A stretch of DNA of 31,956 nucleotides from GCA-2861595 sp035525365 (GCA_035525365.1 DATLEK010000009.1:1-31956); one strand, 5' to 3'. Positions 1 to 7,144 are shown, counted from the first letter of the stretch. Numbers and translations: made by a program. The notes: a model not told the origin generated them from the sequence alone.

Positions 1-1
1 C

Positions 2-215
2 AACGCCGTGGCGGAGGCTTGGTTCGGAACCTTGAAGACCGAATTGATCGACCGCCGTTCTTGGGCCACCAGAGCCCAGGCCCGCCAGGCGGTGTTCGAG
101 TTCATCGAGGTCTTCTACAACCGCCAGCGTCTTCATTCCTCCGCTTGGGTATCTCAGCCCAGTGGAGTACGAGGAACGTCAGATCCACCAGCACCCGGCC
201 GCTCAGGCGGCATAA
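2..215 (+). pseudogene. IS3-family transposase OrfB, 3' end, frameshifted
   Basis: The window opens inside the C-terminal part of an IS3-family DDE transposase (rve-type integrase core). The translation has the typical AEAWFGTLKTELI block, which follows the last catalytic Glu region, and then FYNRQRLHSS. In this family that is normally followed by LGYLSPVEYE. Here the phrase appears only after skipping one base: G143 is extra between TCC and CTTGGG. With it removed, the reading continues as LGYLSPVEYEERQ and stops at TAA 213-215. Read as given, the frame runs on to 268 with an unrelated tail. The 5' part lies outside the window. A sequencing error in a G/C run is an alternative to true decay. 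The family call is firm; inactivity is likely. Confidence 0.85.
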
Positions 216-629
216 TCAACCTGTCCGGCGAACCGGGTCAACCCCACTCAGCAGCGAGATGCACATAACCGGCGCAAGCTCGATTGCCTCGTAAATGACC
301 TCAGCCGCCCAGTCAAGTGCTCTCTCGCGCCGTAGGCGCTCGTGCCGGCCAAGATCTTGGTCGCCGTTCCGTTCCCACCACGCGGCTACGAAGTCCTCGA
401 TCGAACAGGACGCCCCGACGTGAACTTGACACGGCCACACTTCGGCGCACGCAGCGCAGAGGCCTTCGAGCTCGCCCGAGCCCCCGACGTGCCGCTCGCG
501 CAAAGCGCCCAGAGCCTTCGTCGCAGCGCCGTCCTCCACGGCGCATTGTTGCGCATACCAGGACCGATTGCCGGATATTTGACGTCTCGGCTGCGGCACG
601 CGGGTCTCTCCTTCTGTTGGCGCCGCCAA
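216..629 (-). CDS. possible small hypothetical protein, cut by the IS end
   Basis: This is a weakly supported reverse-strand reading. From about residue 31 (GTG at 539) codon third positions are mostly G or C, as in the real genes nearby. The translation contains a short CxxC...WPC element (LCAACAEVWPCQVH), of a kind I have seen in small actinobacterial accessory proteins. It ends in EAIELAPVMCISLLS and then runs into the presumed IS end, where the stop at 216 is reached in IS sequence. It may therefore be a gene truncated by the insertion. No ribosome-binding site is evident and the first 30 residues look less coding. I cannot assign a function, and it could be spurious. Confidence 0.35.
   Translation of the reverse strand: MAAPTEGETRVPQPRRQISGNRSWYAQQCAVEDGAATKALGALRERHVGGSGELEGLCAACAEVWPCQVHVGASCSIEDFVAAWWERNGDQDLGRHERLRRERALDWAAEVIYEAIELAPVMCISLLSGVDPVRRTG
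222..246 (+). repeat. putative right terminal inverted repeat of the IS3-type element
   Basis: Seven bases after the transposase stop, a GC-rich segment begins TGTCCGGCG and ends with CCCCA. Position, length and the terminal CA fit the outer end of an IS3-family element. The left end is outside the window, so the inverted partner and the target duplication cannot be seen. Confidence 0.4.
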
Positions 630-924
630 CCGATCTGGAAATATGGAGCGCTGTTGCTGCTCGTGTGCCGCCCGCCGCTACCCCGTCGATCTGGTGGTGG
701 CGGCCGAGGACGCGACGTCGAACACAAGAGCGCTCACAGACCACTCTGAGTGGTCGTGACGATGGCCGCCGAAGCGCCGGCCGCTTCCTCGTATCGATGC
801 TCGCCCAGCTGCGAAACGGGCAAGAGGCGTCACCCTGCCCAGAAGTTCCTGTGTCTTTTTGTGTCAGAACGGTGTCTCGCCTGGGCTGGACGAGGCGCTG
901 ACCTGGGCTTTTACCACGAAAACA
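630..924. other. no recognisable gene
   Basis: Open frames exist on both strands, but none has consistent codon use, a ribosome-binding site or a recognisable motif. It may be decayed sequence between the IS element and the tmRNA gene. No repeat or strong terminator was seen. Confidence 0.5.
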
Positions 925-1274
925 TGGTGGAGGTGGCGGGAATCGAACCCGCGTGCTTCAGTTTCTCAACAGGGCTTCTCCGAGCGCATCCGGTGACAGA
1001 TCTCAGGCCTTCCACTCGCCACCGGCATCGGCGGAGGGCCCCAGTCAGCTGGATGTCCCTACCGGCCTGCTGACACGACCGGAAGGTGAGCCCTACTTGA
1101 TGGCGCTTGCACCGACCCATAGGGCTGAGGCCGGGCTCGCGTCCTTACTGCTTACGCAGCGAGGAGTTCGTCAGTGTCGACGTTTATTTTTTTGTTCCGG
1201 CTCTTTTACGTGGTTCCGGAGACCACGGCTCGCTTCACCTGCCTTGACGACCGAAGTCGAAGCCAGTCACCCCC
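925..1274 (-). ncRNA. ssrA: transfer-messenger RNA (tmRNA)
   Basis: On the minus strand the RNA begins GGGGGTGACTGGCTTCGAC, the standard tmRNA 5' end. It finishes with GTTCGATTCCCGCCACCTCC followed by an encoded ACCA. The first seven bases (GGGGGUG) pair fully with CACCUCC before ACCA, giving the tRNA-like acceptor stem and setting both ends. Length is 350 nt, normal for a one-piece bacterial tmRNA. Inside, a short reading phase ends in codons for DTDELLAA followed by TAA, the expected hydrophobic AA-ending proteolysis tag. Upstream of that in the same phase lies an A-rich stretch (1181-1191), so the resume codon is not certain. The RNA rescues stalled ribosomes together with SmpB, encoded 38 bp upstream on the same strand. 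Confidence 0.95.
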
Positions 1275-1298
1275 TTCTGTTTGCTGTTGCTGTGACCC

Positions 1299-1304
1299 AT
1301 CGTA
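1299..1304 (-). promoter_or_regulatory. possible -10 box for tmRNA
   Basis: TACGAT on the minus strand lies 24 nt before the mature tmRNA 5' end, in the smpB-ssrA gap. It would give a short leader removed by RNase P. No clear -35 box is seen. Confidence 0.35.
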
Positions 1305-1312
1305 CCGCCCTT

Positions 1313-1789
1313 TCATCCCTTGCCGCTACGGCGGCGGGAGCTGTCCCGTTCCACGTCGCGAGCGGCATCACGGGCGGCGATGGCCTGGCGCTTGTCGTAG
1401 TTCTTGCGGCCACGGGCCAGGGCCAGCTCCACCTTGGCCCGCCCGTCCACGAAGTAGACGGACAGCGGGACCAGGGTCAGCGACTCCTTCTTGATGCGCT
1501 CGGCGAGGTCGTCGATCTGGCGCCGGTGGAGCAGCAGCTTGCGCCGGCGCTCCGGGTCGTGGCCTCCGAAACCGGAGGCGAAGGCGTAAGGCGCCACATG
1601 GGCACCCAGCATCCACACCTCCCCGTCCTCCACGCGTGCATAGGCCTCTCGCAGTTGAACCTTGCCGGCACGAATCGACTTGACTTCGCTGCCTTGAAGG
1701 ACGATCCCGCACTCCACCGTGTCGAGCACCTCGAAGTCGTGCCGCGCCTTGCGGTTCTGGGCGACCGGTCGAGGCTCCTTGGGCGGCAC
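1313..1789 (-). CDS. smpB: SsrA-binding protein SmpB
   Basis: This protein binds the tRNA-like domain of tmRNA and carries it to stalled ribosomes in the cytoplasm. The 158-residue reading has the family landmarks in order: QNRKARHDFEVLDTVECGIVL, then GSEVKSIRAGKVQLREAYARV, then the basic C-terminal tail with ARGRKNYDKRQAIAARDAARD, which forms the helix that enters the mRNA channel. I chose GTG at 1789 because the family usually begins a few residues before the NRKARHD block. A TANNNT box (TACCGT, 1796-1801) also lies six bases upstream, the spacing seen at several other starts here. A longer reading to 1933 would overlap the divergent mec gene and has an unrelated Arg/Pro-rich N-terminus. 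ssrA follows at once on the same strand. Confidence 0.95.
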   Translation of the reverse strand: MPPKEPRPVAQNRKARHDFEVLDTVECGIVLQGSEVKSIRAGKVQLREAYARVEDGEVWMLGAHVAPYAFASGFGGHDPERRRKLLLHRRQIDDLAERIKKESLTLVPLSVYFVDGRAKVELALARGRKNYDKRQAIAARDAARDVERDSSRRRSGKG

Positions 1790-1795
1790 CGGGCC

Positions 1796-1836
1796 ACGGT
1801 ACCGGCGAAGGGAGCAACCCCTGCCGCCGGTAGCGT
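1796..1836. promoter_or_regulatory. back-to-back leaderless-type promoters for smpB and mec
   Basis: TACCGT on the minus strand (1796-1801) lies 6 nt before the smpB GTG. TAGCGT on the plus strand (1831-1836) lies 6 nt before the mec GTG at 1843. A -10 box this close places the transcript start at or next to the start codon. Neither start has a ribosome-binding site. Confidence 0.5.
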
Positions 1837-1842
1837 CGCCCC

Positions 1843-2250
1843 GTGCTGAGCCTGCCGGTCGACATCTACGACCAGATGGTGGCCCACTGCATCGACGCCC
1901 TCCCGGAGGAGGGCTGTGGATTGCTCGCCGCATCCCCCGGAACAGCCGATGTCGTCGTCTGCTACCCGACGAGGAACGTCGAGGCCTCGGCCCGGCTCTA
2001 CACCGTCGACCCTCTTCAGCACCTCAAGGCCGACCGGGACGCAGAGGAAAGAGGCCTGGAGATCGTCGGCGTCTTCCACTCCCACACCCACACCGATGCC
2101 CACCCGTCACCCACCGATGTGGCCCAGGCACCGGACCCGAACTGGCACTACGTGCTGGTGTCGTTGAAGTTGGCCGAACCTGTGGTGAGGTCCTTCCGGA
2201 TCGTTGAAGGTGCGATCACCGAGGAGCCGGTCACGGTGGGCGATGGGTAG
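1843..2250 (+). CDS. mec: JAMM/Mov34 metalloprotease, Mec-like (CysO-cysteine hydrolase)
   Basis: This is a 135-residue protein with a complete JAMM zinc site. E23 sits in EEGCG, and a HSHTHTDAHPSPTD segment supplies H79, H81, S89 and D92. In Mycobacterium tuberculosis the homologue Mec releases cysteine from the CysO-cysteine adduct, and the next two genes here are the cysO and cysM equivalents, so the same role is likely. It probably acts in the cytoplasm as a zinc peptidase. The start is GTG; TAGCGT lies 6 nt upstream and no ribosome-binding site is visible, which suggests a leaderless message. It is divergent from smpB. The name rests on family motifs and context, not on a measured activity. 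Confidence 0.88.
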   Translation: MLSLPVDIYDQMVAHCIDALPEEGCGLLAASPGTADVVVCYPTRNVEASARLYTVDPLQHLKADRDAEERGLEIVGVFHSHTHTDAHPSPTDVAQAPDPNWHYVLVSLKLAEPVVRSFRIVEGAITEEPVTVGDG

Positions 2251-2301
2251 GCGAGTAGAATTGCGAGTGTTCTGGTCAACTTTCGAGTGGAGGCCCTACC
2301 C

Positions 2302-2592
2302 ATGCCGGTCGATGTCCGACTGCCTACGGTCCTGAGACAGTATGCCGGGGGCATGACTTCGGTGAAGGCCAACGGCGCCACTCTGGCCGAGGTGTTCGAC
2401 GACCTGGTCCGCCAGTTCCCCGGCCTCGCCGGCCAGGTCATCACCGGTGACGGCACCCTCCACAAGTTCGTCAACGTCTACGTGAACGACGACGACGTGC
2501 GGTACCTCGACAAGCTCGAGACCAAGGTCTCCGACGAGGACGTTGTCTCCATCCTCCCCGCCGTAGCCGGCGGCTCCGGCCCCTGGAGTTAG
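2302..2592 (+). CDS. cysO: CysO-type ubiquitin-like sulfur carrier
   Basis: This MoaD/ThiS-fold protein of 96 residues carries sulfur as a C-terminal thiocarboxylate for cysteine synthesis. The typical N-terminal strand VRLPTVLRQYAGG and the FVNVYVNDDDVRYLD...VSDEDVVSILPAVAGG segment are visible. ATG 2302 is chosen over GTG 2287 because GGAGG (2289-2293) sits 8 nt before it. Unusually, the diglycine at residues 90-91 is not terminal: five more residues, SGPWS, follow. Thiocarboxylate formation needs a free terminal Gly-Gly, so the tail would have to be removed first. The upstream JAMM protease is a natural candidate for this. The stop is 10 bp before cysM. Confidence 0.9.
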   Translation: MPVDVRLPTVLRQYAGGMTSVKANGATLAEVFDDLVRQFPGLAGQVITGDGTLHKFVNVYVNDDDVRYLDKLETKVSDEDVVSILPAVAGGSGPWS

Positions 2593-2602
2593 GCCCACAA
2601 CC

Positions 2603-3547
2603 TTGCTCTACGACAGCGTTCTCGACCTCATCGGCGACACCCCGCTGGTGGACGTGTCGAGCCTCAGCCCGAACCCGCGGGTGCGGATCCTGCTCAAGCT
2701 GGAGGGCCAGAACCCCGGCGGGTCGGTGAAGGACCGCATCGCCAAGTCCATGGTGGAGGAGGCGGAGAAGGACGGCACCCTGAAGCCGGGCCAGACCATC
2801 CTCGAGTCCTCCTCCGGCAACACCGGCATCGGCCTCGCCCTCGTGGCCCGGGTCAAGGGGTACCCCCTCAAGATCGTCCTCCCCGAGAACGTGTCCAAGG
2901 AGCGCAAGCAGCTCCTGGAGGTCTGGGGGGCGGAGATCATCTCGTCGCCCGGAAGCGAGGGCTCCAACGGGGCCATGCGCATGGCCCAGCGGCTGGCTGC
3001 CGAGAACCCCGATTACTGGTTCCCCTTCCAGTACGGCAACCACGCCAACCCCAAGGCCCATTACGAGGGCACCGGCCCCGAGATCTGGCGCGACTGCCCG
3101 GAGGTCACGCACTTCGTAGCCGGCCTCGGCACCAGTGGCACGTTGGTAGGGGTCGGCAAGTTCCTGAAGGAGCGCAAGTCCTCGGTGCAGGTGTGGGCGG
3201 TGGAGCCGCCGGCGGGGGAGATGGTCGACGGGCTCAAGAACTTCGACGAAGGGTTCGTCCCGCCGATCTTCATCGAGAACGACGGCTACGACCTGCTCGA
3301 CCGCAAGACCGTGGTGGGCACCCGGGAGTCCATCGAGTGGACCGTGCGCCTCTGCGACGTCGGCATCTTCGCCGGAATCTCATCCGGCGCGGTGATGGCC
3401 GGCGCCGTGAAGTGCGCCCAGAAGATCGAGGAGGGCGTGGTGGTGGGTGTGGTCGCCGACGCCGGCTGGAAATACCTCTCCACCGGCGCCTGGACCGACC
3501 CAGTCGACCAGGTGGTCGACCGTGCCCGCGGCACGATCTATTTCTAG
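2603..3547 (+). CDS. cysM: cysteine synthase CysM (PLP-dependent, CysO-linked type)
   Basis: This is a 314-residue fold-type II PLP enzyme. The PLP lysine is K43 in GGSVKDR, the substrate loop ESSSGNTGIGLAL follows near residue 68, and the phosphate-binding glycine loop is GLGTSGTLVG. In actinobacteria CysM of this context uses O-phosphoserine and the CysO thiocarboxylate to build CysO-cysteine, which Mec then cleaves. The C-terminus ends in ARGTIYF, an extended tail as expected for this subgroup. The start is TTG at 2603, giving MLYDSVLDLIGDTPLV, which matches the usual N-terminus; a partial GGAG lies upstream in the cysO end. It is co-transcribed with cysO. Substrate preference is inferred from context and family. 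Confidence 0.92.
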   Translation: MLYDSVLDLIGDTPLVDVSSLSPNPRVRILLKLEGQNPGGSVKDRIAKSMVEEAEKDGTLKPGQTILESSSGNTGIGLALVARVKGYPLKIVLPENVSKERKQLLEVWGAEIISSPGSEGSNGAMRMAQRLAAENPDYWFPFQYGNHANPKAHYEGTGPEIWRDCPEVTHFVAGLGTSGTLVGVGKFLKERKSSVQVWAVEPPAGEMVDGLKNFDEGFVPPIFIENDGYDLLDRKTVVGTRESIEWTVRLCDVGIFAGISSGAVMAGAVKCAQKIEEGVVVGVVADAGWKYLSTGAWTDPVDQVVDRARGTIYF

Positions 3548-3564
3548 CCTTCGAGGTGATGGAC

Positions 3565-4308
3565 ATGGGAATGAACGAGGATCTTCGTCTCACCGTGCTC
3601 GGCTCTGACGGCAGCTATCCGGGCCCCGGCGGTGCCTGCAGCGGCTATCTGGTGCGGGCAGCCGGCACCACCATCTGGCTCGACGCCGGCTCCGGCTCCC
3701 TCGCCAACCTGCAGCGCCATATCGAGCTCAGCGAGCTGGATGCCATCGTTCTGTCCCACGAGCATCCCGACCACTGGGGCGACCTCGAGGGATACCGGGT
3801 CGCCGCCGCCTATGTCATGAAGCTGACGGGCATACCGGTGTACGCGCCCGCCGGAGTGCAGACCCGGGTCTTCTCCGACTTCGAGCCGTCGGTGAAGTGG
3901 CACACCGTCACCGACGGCGACGAGGTCGACCTGTCCGGGGGCGACGTGAAGCTGCGCTTCTCCCGTACGGACCACCCGCCGGAGACTCTGGCCGTGCGAA
4001 TCGACGCCGGCGGCCGCTCCCTCGCCTACTCCGCCGACACCGGGCCCGGCTGGTCCCTCTCAGCCCTGGGAGAGGGAATCGACCTGGCCCTGTGTGAAGC
4101 CACGTGGTTGGCCGACCACGAGGGCAAGGCCGCCGGCCACCTGAGTGCCCGGGAGGCCGGTGCCATGGCCAAGGGCGCCGGCGCCGCCCGCCTGGTGATC
4201 ACCCATGTGTGGCCCACCGTCGACCGCGGGAGCGCCAAGGCCGAAGCCGCCGCCGCCTACGGTGGCCCCGTGGAAGTCGCCCGCCCGCACGACGAGTACT
4301 CCCTTTGA
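3565..4308 (+). CDS. MBL-fold hydrolase, Rv1339-like (putative cyclic nucleotide phosphodiesterase)
   Basis: This metallo-beta-lactamase fold protein of 247 residues has the dimetal motif LSHEHPDHWGD (HEHPDH at 65-70), the later FSRTDHPPETLAVRI segment, and a late TGPGWS and THVWP with more probable metal ligands. In M. tuberculosis the gene at this place, Rv1339, encodes an atypical class II cAMP phosphodiesterase. Position between cysM and rph supports orthology, but the substrate is not provable from sequence. ATG 3565 is preferred because GAGG (3553-3556) is 8 nt upstream; ATG 3571 and ATG 3559 are also possible. The mycobacterial rhomboid and murI genes that separate cysM from this gene are absent here. 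Its stop overlaps the rph start. Confidence 0.82.
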   Translation: MGMNEDLRLTVLGSDGSYPGPGGACSGYLVRAAGTTIWLDAGSGSLANLQRHIELSELDAIVLSHEHPDHWGDLEGYRVAAAYVMKLTGIPVYAPAGVQTRVFSDFEPSVKWHTVTDGDEVDLSGGDVKLRFSRTDHPPETLAVRIDAGGRSLAYSADTGPGWSLSALGEGIDLALCEATWLADHEGKAAGHLSAREAGAMAKGAGAARLVITHVWPTVDRGSAKAEAAAAYGGPVEVARPHDEYSL

Positions 4309-5036
4309 GGCCGGATGGGAGGAAGCCGGACGATCTTCGGCCGGTCACGTTCGAGCGGGACTACACCGACTTCGCCGCCGGTTCCGTGCTGGCCAGTATG
4401 GGTCGCACCCGGGTCCTGTGCACCGCCTCCGTGGACGAGAAGGTTCCCCGCTGGATGCAGGGAACGGGCAAGGGCTGGGTGACGGCGGAGTACTCCCTGC
4501 TCCCCGGCTCCACCACCGAACGGGTCAACCGTGAGGCGGTGAAAGGCCGCCAGTCGGGGCGCACCCAGGAGATCCAGCGCCTCATCGGCCGCAGCCTTCG
4601 CGCCGTCACCGACATGGAGATGATGGGCGAGATCCAGGTGGTCCTCGACTGCGACGTGCTCCAGGCCGACGGCGGCACCCGCACCGCCTCGATCTGCGGC
4701 GCCTACGTGGCCCTGCACGACGCCCTCACCCGCCGCGTCCAGGCCAACCCGGCCCTGGCCCACCCCGTCACCGAGGGATGTGCCGCCATCTCCGTCGGGG
4801 TGGTGGACACCACCGCCCTCCTCGACCTCGACTACTCCGAGGACGTTCGGGCCGAGGTCGACATGAACGTGGTGATGACCTCGTCCGGCCGCTTCGTGGA
4901 GGTGCAGGGGACAGCCGAGGGGCTACCTTTCAGCCGCTCTGACCTTGACGATCTGCTCGGCCTGGCCGAGCAGGGGATCAGCCAGATCCTGAACCTGCAG
5001 GCCGCCCTGGTGGCCGACCCACCACCACCTCGCTGA
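4305..5036 (+). CDS. rph: ribonuclease PH
   Basis: This phosphorolytic 3'-5' exoribonuclease trims the 3' ends of tRNA precursors using inorganic phosphate. The 243-residue reading begins MRPDGRKPDDLRPVTFER, the family N-terminus. It carries the SGRTQEIQRLIGRSLRA phosphate-binding block (R87) and LDCDVLQADGGTRTASI, the active-site segment. The length is typical. The start is TTG at 4305, overlapping the stop of the preceding gene (TTGA), which implies translational coupling. The RNase PH hexamer acts in the cytoplasm. rdgB follows after 14 bp, a pairing that is common in actinobacteria. Confidence 0.95.
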   Translation: MRPDGRKPDDLRPVTFERDYTDFAAGSVLASMGRTRVLCTASVDEKVPRWMQGTGKGWVTAEYSLLPGSTTERVNREAVKGRQSGRTQEIQRLIGRSLRAVTDMEMMGEIQVVLDCDVLQADGGTRTASICGAYVALHDALTRRVQANPALAHPVTEGCAAISVGVVDTTALLDLDYSEDVRAEVDMNVVMTSSGRFVEVQGTAEGLPFSRSDLDDLLGLAEQGISQILNLQAALVADPPPPR

Positions 5037-5050
5037 GCTCTGAGCACGGC

Positions 5051-5668
5051 ATGCGCCTGGTGCTGGCCTCGGCCAACCCGGACAAGGCGGCGGAGATGGC
5101 CGCCGTGCTGGGGGCGTGCGGCTTCGAGCTGATTCCCCGCCCGCCCGGCGTGGCCGAGGTGGCGGAGACGGGCAGCACCCTGGAGGAGAACGCCCGCCTG
5201 AAGGCGCAGGCCCTCGTTGCCGCCACCGGAGAAGCGGCGGTGGCCGACGACACCGGTTTGGAGGTGGAGGCCCTCGGTGGTTCGCCCGGGGTGTATTCGG
5301 CCCGCTACGCCGGCCAGGACGCGACCTATGCGGACAACGTGGCCCACCTGCTCGCCGCCCTCGAGGGTGTCACGCTGGGCGAACGCCGGGCCCGGTTCCG
5401 CACCGTCGCCATGGTGTGCTTCCCCGACGGAAGAGAAGTGTCCGCCGAGGGAGTGGTGGACGGTCACATCGCCACCGGCGCCAGGGGAACCGGCGGCTTC
5501 GGTTACGACGCCGTCTTCGTGCCGGATGGGGGTGCCGGGTGGAGCTTCGCCGAGATGAAGCCGGACGAGAAGAACGCCGTCTCCCACCGGGGCCGAGCCT
5601 TCCGCGCCCTGGCCGTCGCCCTGGCCGCCCACATGACGTGCCGACGGAGAGATTCGAACTCTCACTGA
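5051..5668 (+). CDS. rdgB: XTP/dITP pyrophosphatase (RdgB/HAM1)
   Basis: This enzyme hydrolyses dITP, ITP and XTP to monophosphates, keeping deaminated purines out of DNA and RNA. Landmarks are SANPDKAAEM (substrate lobe), ADDTGLEVEALGGSPGVYSARYAG with the catalytic Asp, GTGGFGYDAVF, and SHRGRAFRAL near the end. Length is 205 residues, usual for the family. The start is ATG at 5051, 14 bp after rph. The last ten residues (TCRRRDSNSH) are read from the antisense of a tRNA gene (5639-5711), and the TGA lies inside it. The authentic family C-terminus would end about there, so the extension is probably tolerated. Confidence 0.94.
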   Translation: MRLVLASANPDKAAEMAAVLGACGFELIPRPPGVAEVAETGSTLEENARLKAQALVAATGEAAVADDTGLEVEALGGSPGVYSARYAGQDATYADNVAHLLAALEGVTLGERRARFRTVAMVCFPDGREVSAEGVVDGHIATGARGTGGFGYDAVFVPDGGAGWSFAEMKPDEKNAVSHRGRAFRALAVALAAHMTCRRRDSNSH

Positions 5669-5711
5669 CGACGCCCTAAACGTCGTGCCTCTGCCATTGG
5701 GCTACGTCGGC
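5639..5711 (-). tRNA. tRNA with UAG anticodon (leucine codon CUA), short variable loop
   Basis: The minus strand folds as a complete cloverleaf. The 7-bp acceptor stem is GCCGACG/CGTCGGC, and the D arm has GG in AATGGCA. The anticodon stem CGACG/CGTCG encloses the loop TTTAGGG, so the anticodon is TAG. The T arm is GAGAG/CTCTC around TTCGAAT. The discriminator base is A73 and CCA is not encoded. UAG reads CUA, a leucine codon, and A73 fits leucine. However, bacterial tRNA-Leu normally has a long type II variable arm, and here only five bases (TCAGT) lie between the stems. The identity is therefore open. The 3' end overlaps the rdgB coding end antisense. The structure is clear; the amino acid is less sure. 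Confidence 0.82.
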
Positions 5712-5803
5712 GGTAGGTGTGTTCTACCCGAAACTTTGGTTTTTCGACTTCAGCATTACGCACCTGCCGCCGATGAAAAACGAACCGCTCATTCAGGAGA
5801 GGT

Positions 5804-7144
5804 GTGATCAATCTGGCCGCGATGGGGAAAAACCGCACCGCTGCGGAGGTACTGACCGCGAGTGCAGATGCCCGGACCGCCGAGCGCCTGGAGGAGGATG
5901 CGTTCATCGATCCTCTCACCGGCCTCCTGAACCGCCGGGCCCTGGAGCGGGACCTGGCCCGTGAGATGGCGGTGGCCGAGCACCACGGCCGTTCACTGAG
6001 CCTGCTGGCTCTGGACGTGGACCGGCTCAAGCTGATCAACGACATCCAGGGTCACGCCACGGGAGATGAGGCACTCTGCACGCTCGCCGGCGCCATCCGT
6101 ACCGCCCTTCGAGGGGGTGACACGGCGTACCGGGTAGGCGGTGACGAGTTCGTGGTGCTGCTCCCCGAGATGGCCCCTGAGGCCGTAGCCGGTTTCGTCG
6201 GCCGGGTCCGCGCCAGCGCGCCCACGGCCTTCAGTTGGGGCGCGGCGACGTTTCCAGCGGAGGCGACCACCGGACCGTCTCTGCTCGACCTGGCCGACCA
6301 GCGACTCCTCGCCTATCGCAAATCCGCAGGGGACGAGCGTGTTCCCATGACCGCCGATCGGTTCACGAACCCGTCGGTGGCGCCGGCCGTTCCCGCCAGG
6401 TCACGACGGAGCCGGAACCCCGCAGTCGTGGCCGCATTTCTCGGTGGGCTGCTCCTCGGCGGTGGAAGCCTCGCCTCGGCGGCGACGGGCACGCTTCCCG
6501 GGCCCATGCAGCACGCCGCCCATTCCGTCCTGGCGAGGATCGGGATCCCTGTGCCCTCGGGAAGGGCCCAGCATGGCACCGGGACATCCCCCGCCGAAAG
6601 GTCTGTCGAGCGCTTCCTCGACGACGCCGGCACGCCCTGCACCATTCCCGGCGGTTCCCAGTTCTCCGGCACCCATGGCCAGTACGTCGCCGCCCACCCC
6701 GACGACCCCAGCACGCCGCATGACGAGCGGGCCTTGGCCGCCAAGTCCCGGTGCGGGAGACCGCTGGCGGGCGGACCGTCGCAACCGCCGGCGGCACCGG
6801 GCAAGCCGGATGACCCGGGCAACAGCGCTGAGGCGGGCGGGCCGGACGGCGCCGGGCGCCAGGACGCCGGCCAGCCGGCGAGCGCCGTGAAGCCGGCGGC
6901 CGCCCCCACCGGTCCCGACAGATCCGTACAGTCCACCCCGCAGCAGCGTCCGGTGCCGGGCCCCACGACCACCACCACCACCACCACGGTCGCCCCTTCT
7001 TCGTCCCCGGCGCCCGCCGAGCCTGTAGCGGAGGAGCCTGCCCCTCCGGGCCGCCGGGTGGGCCGCGACGCCGCCCAGGAACCGCCGGCGTCCCCGGCCC
7101 CGCAGGAGCCGGGGGGGGCGAGCCGAGGGCCGACCCGCACTTGA
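5804..7144 (+). CDS. GGDEF diguanylate cyclase with single membrane segment and Pro/Thr-rich tail
   Basis: This is a 446-residue protein. The GGDEF domain (about 34-180) is intact: DPLTGLLNRRALERD, D71 in LDVDRLKLIND, and GGDEF at 112-116. An RxxD inhibitory site (R103-D106) lies five residues upstream, so it should make c-di-GMP from GTP and be product-inhibited. One hydrophobic helix follows (about 206-227), then a low-complexity tail rich in Pro, Ala, Gly and Thr with eight consecutive threonines (codons at 6967-6990). The enzyme domain would face the cytoplasm and the tail the outside, an unusual order. There is no N-terminal sensor domain. GTG 5804 has AGGAGAGG just upstream; ATG 5822 is the alternative. 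Partners are not evident. Confidence 0.85.
   Translation: MINLAAMGKNRTAAEVLTASADARTAERLEEDAFIDPLTGLLNRRALERDLAREMAVAEHHGRSLSLLALDVDRLKLINDIQGHATGDEALCTLAGAIRTALRGGDTAYRVGGDEFVVLLPEMAPEAVAGFVGRVRASAPTAFSWGAATFPAEATTGPSLLDLADQRLLAYRKSAGDERVPMTADRFTNPSVAPAVPARSRRSRNPAVVAAFLGGLLLGGGSLASAATGTLPGPMQHAAHSVLARIGIPVPSGRAQHGTGTSPAERSVERFLDDAGTPCTIPGGSQFSGTHGQYVAAHPDDPSTPHDERALAAKSRCGRPLAGGPSQPPAAPGKPDDPGNSAEAGGPDGAGRQDAGQPASAVKPAAAPTGPDRSVQSTPQQRPVPGPTTTTTTTTVAPSSSPAPAEPVAEEPAPPGRRVGRDAAQEPPASPAPQEPGGASRGPTRT

Noticed and set aside
342..749. A plus-strand frame starting MPAKILVAVPFPPRGYEVL
   Set aside because: The first residues look protein-like, but the rest is Arg/Leu-rich noise without a ribosome-binding site or consistent codon use.
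5776..5790. WhiG/FliA-like GCCGATGA box before the GGDEF gene
   Set aside because: No TAAA -35 element at the right distance (TCAG there), so a sporulation or motility sigma promoter is not supported.
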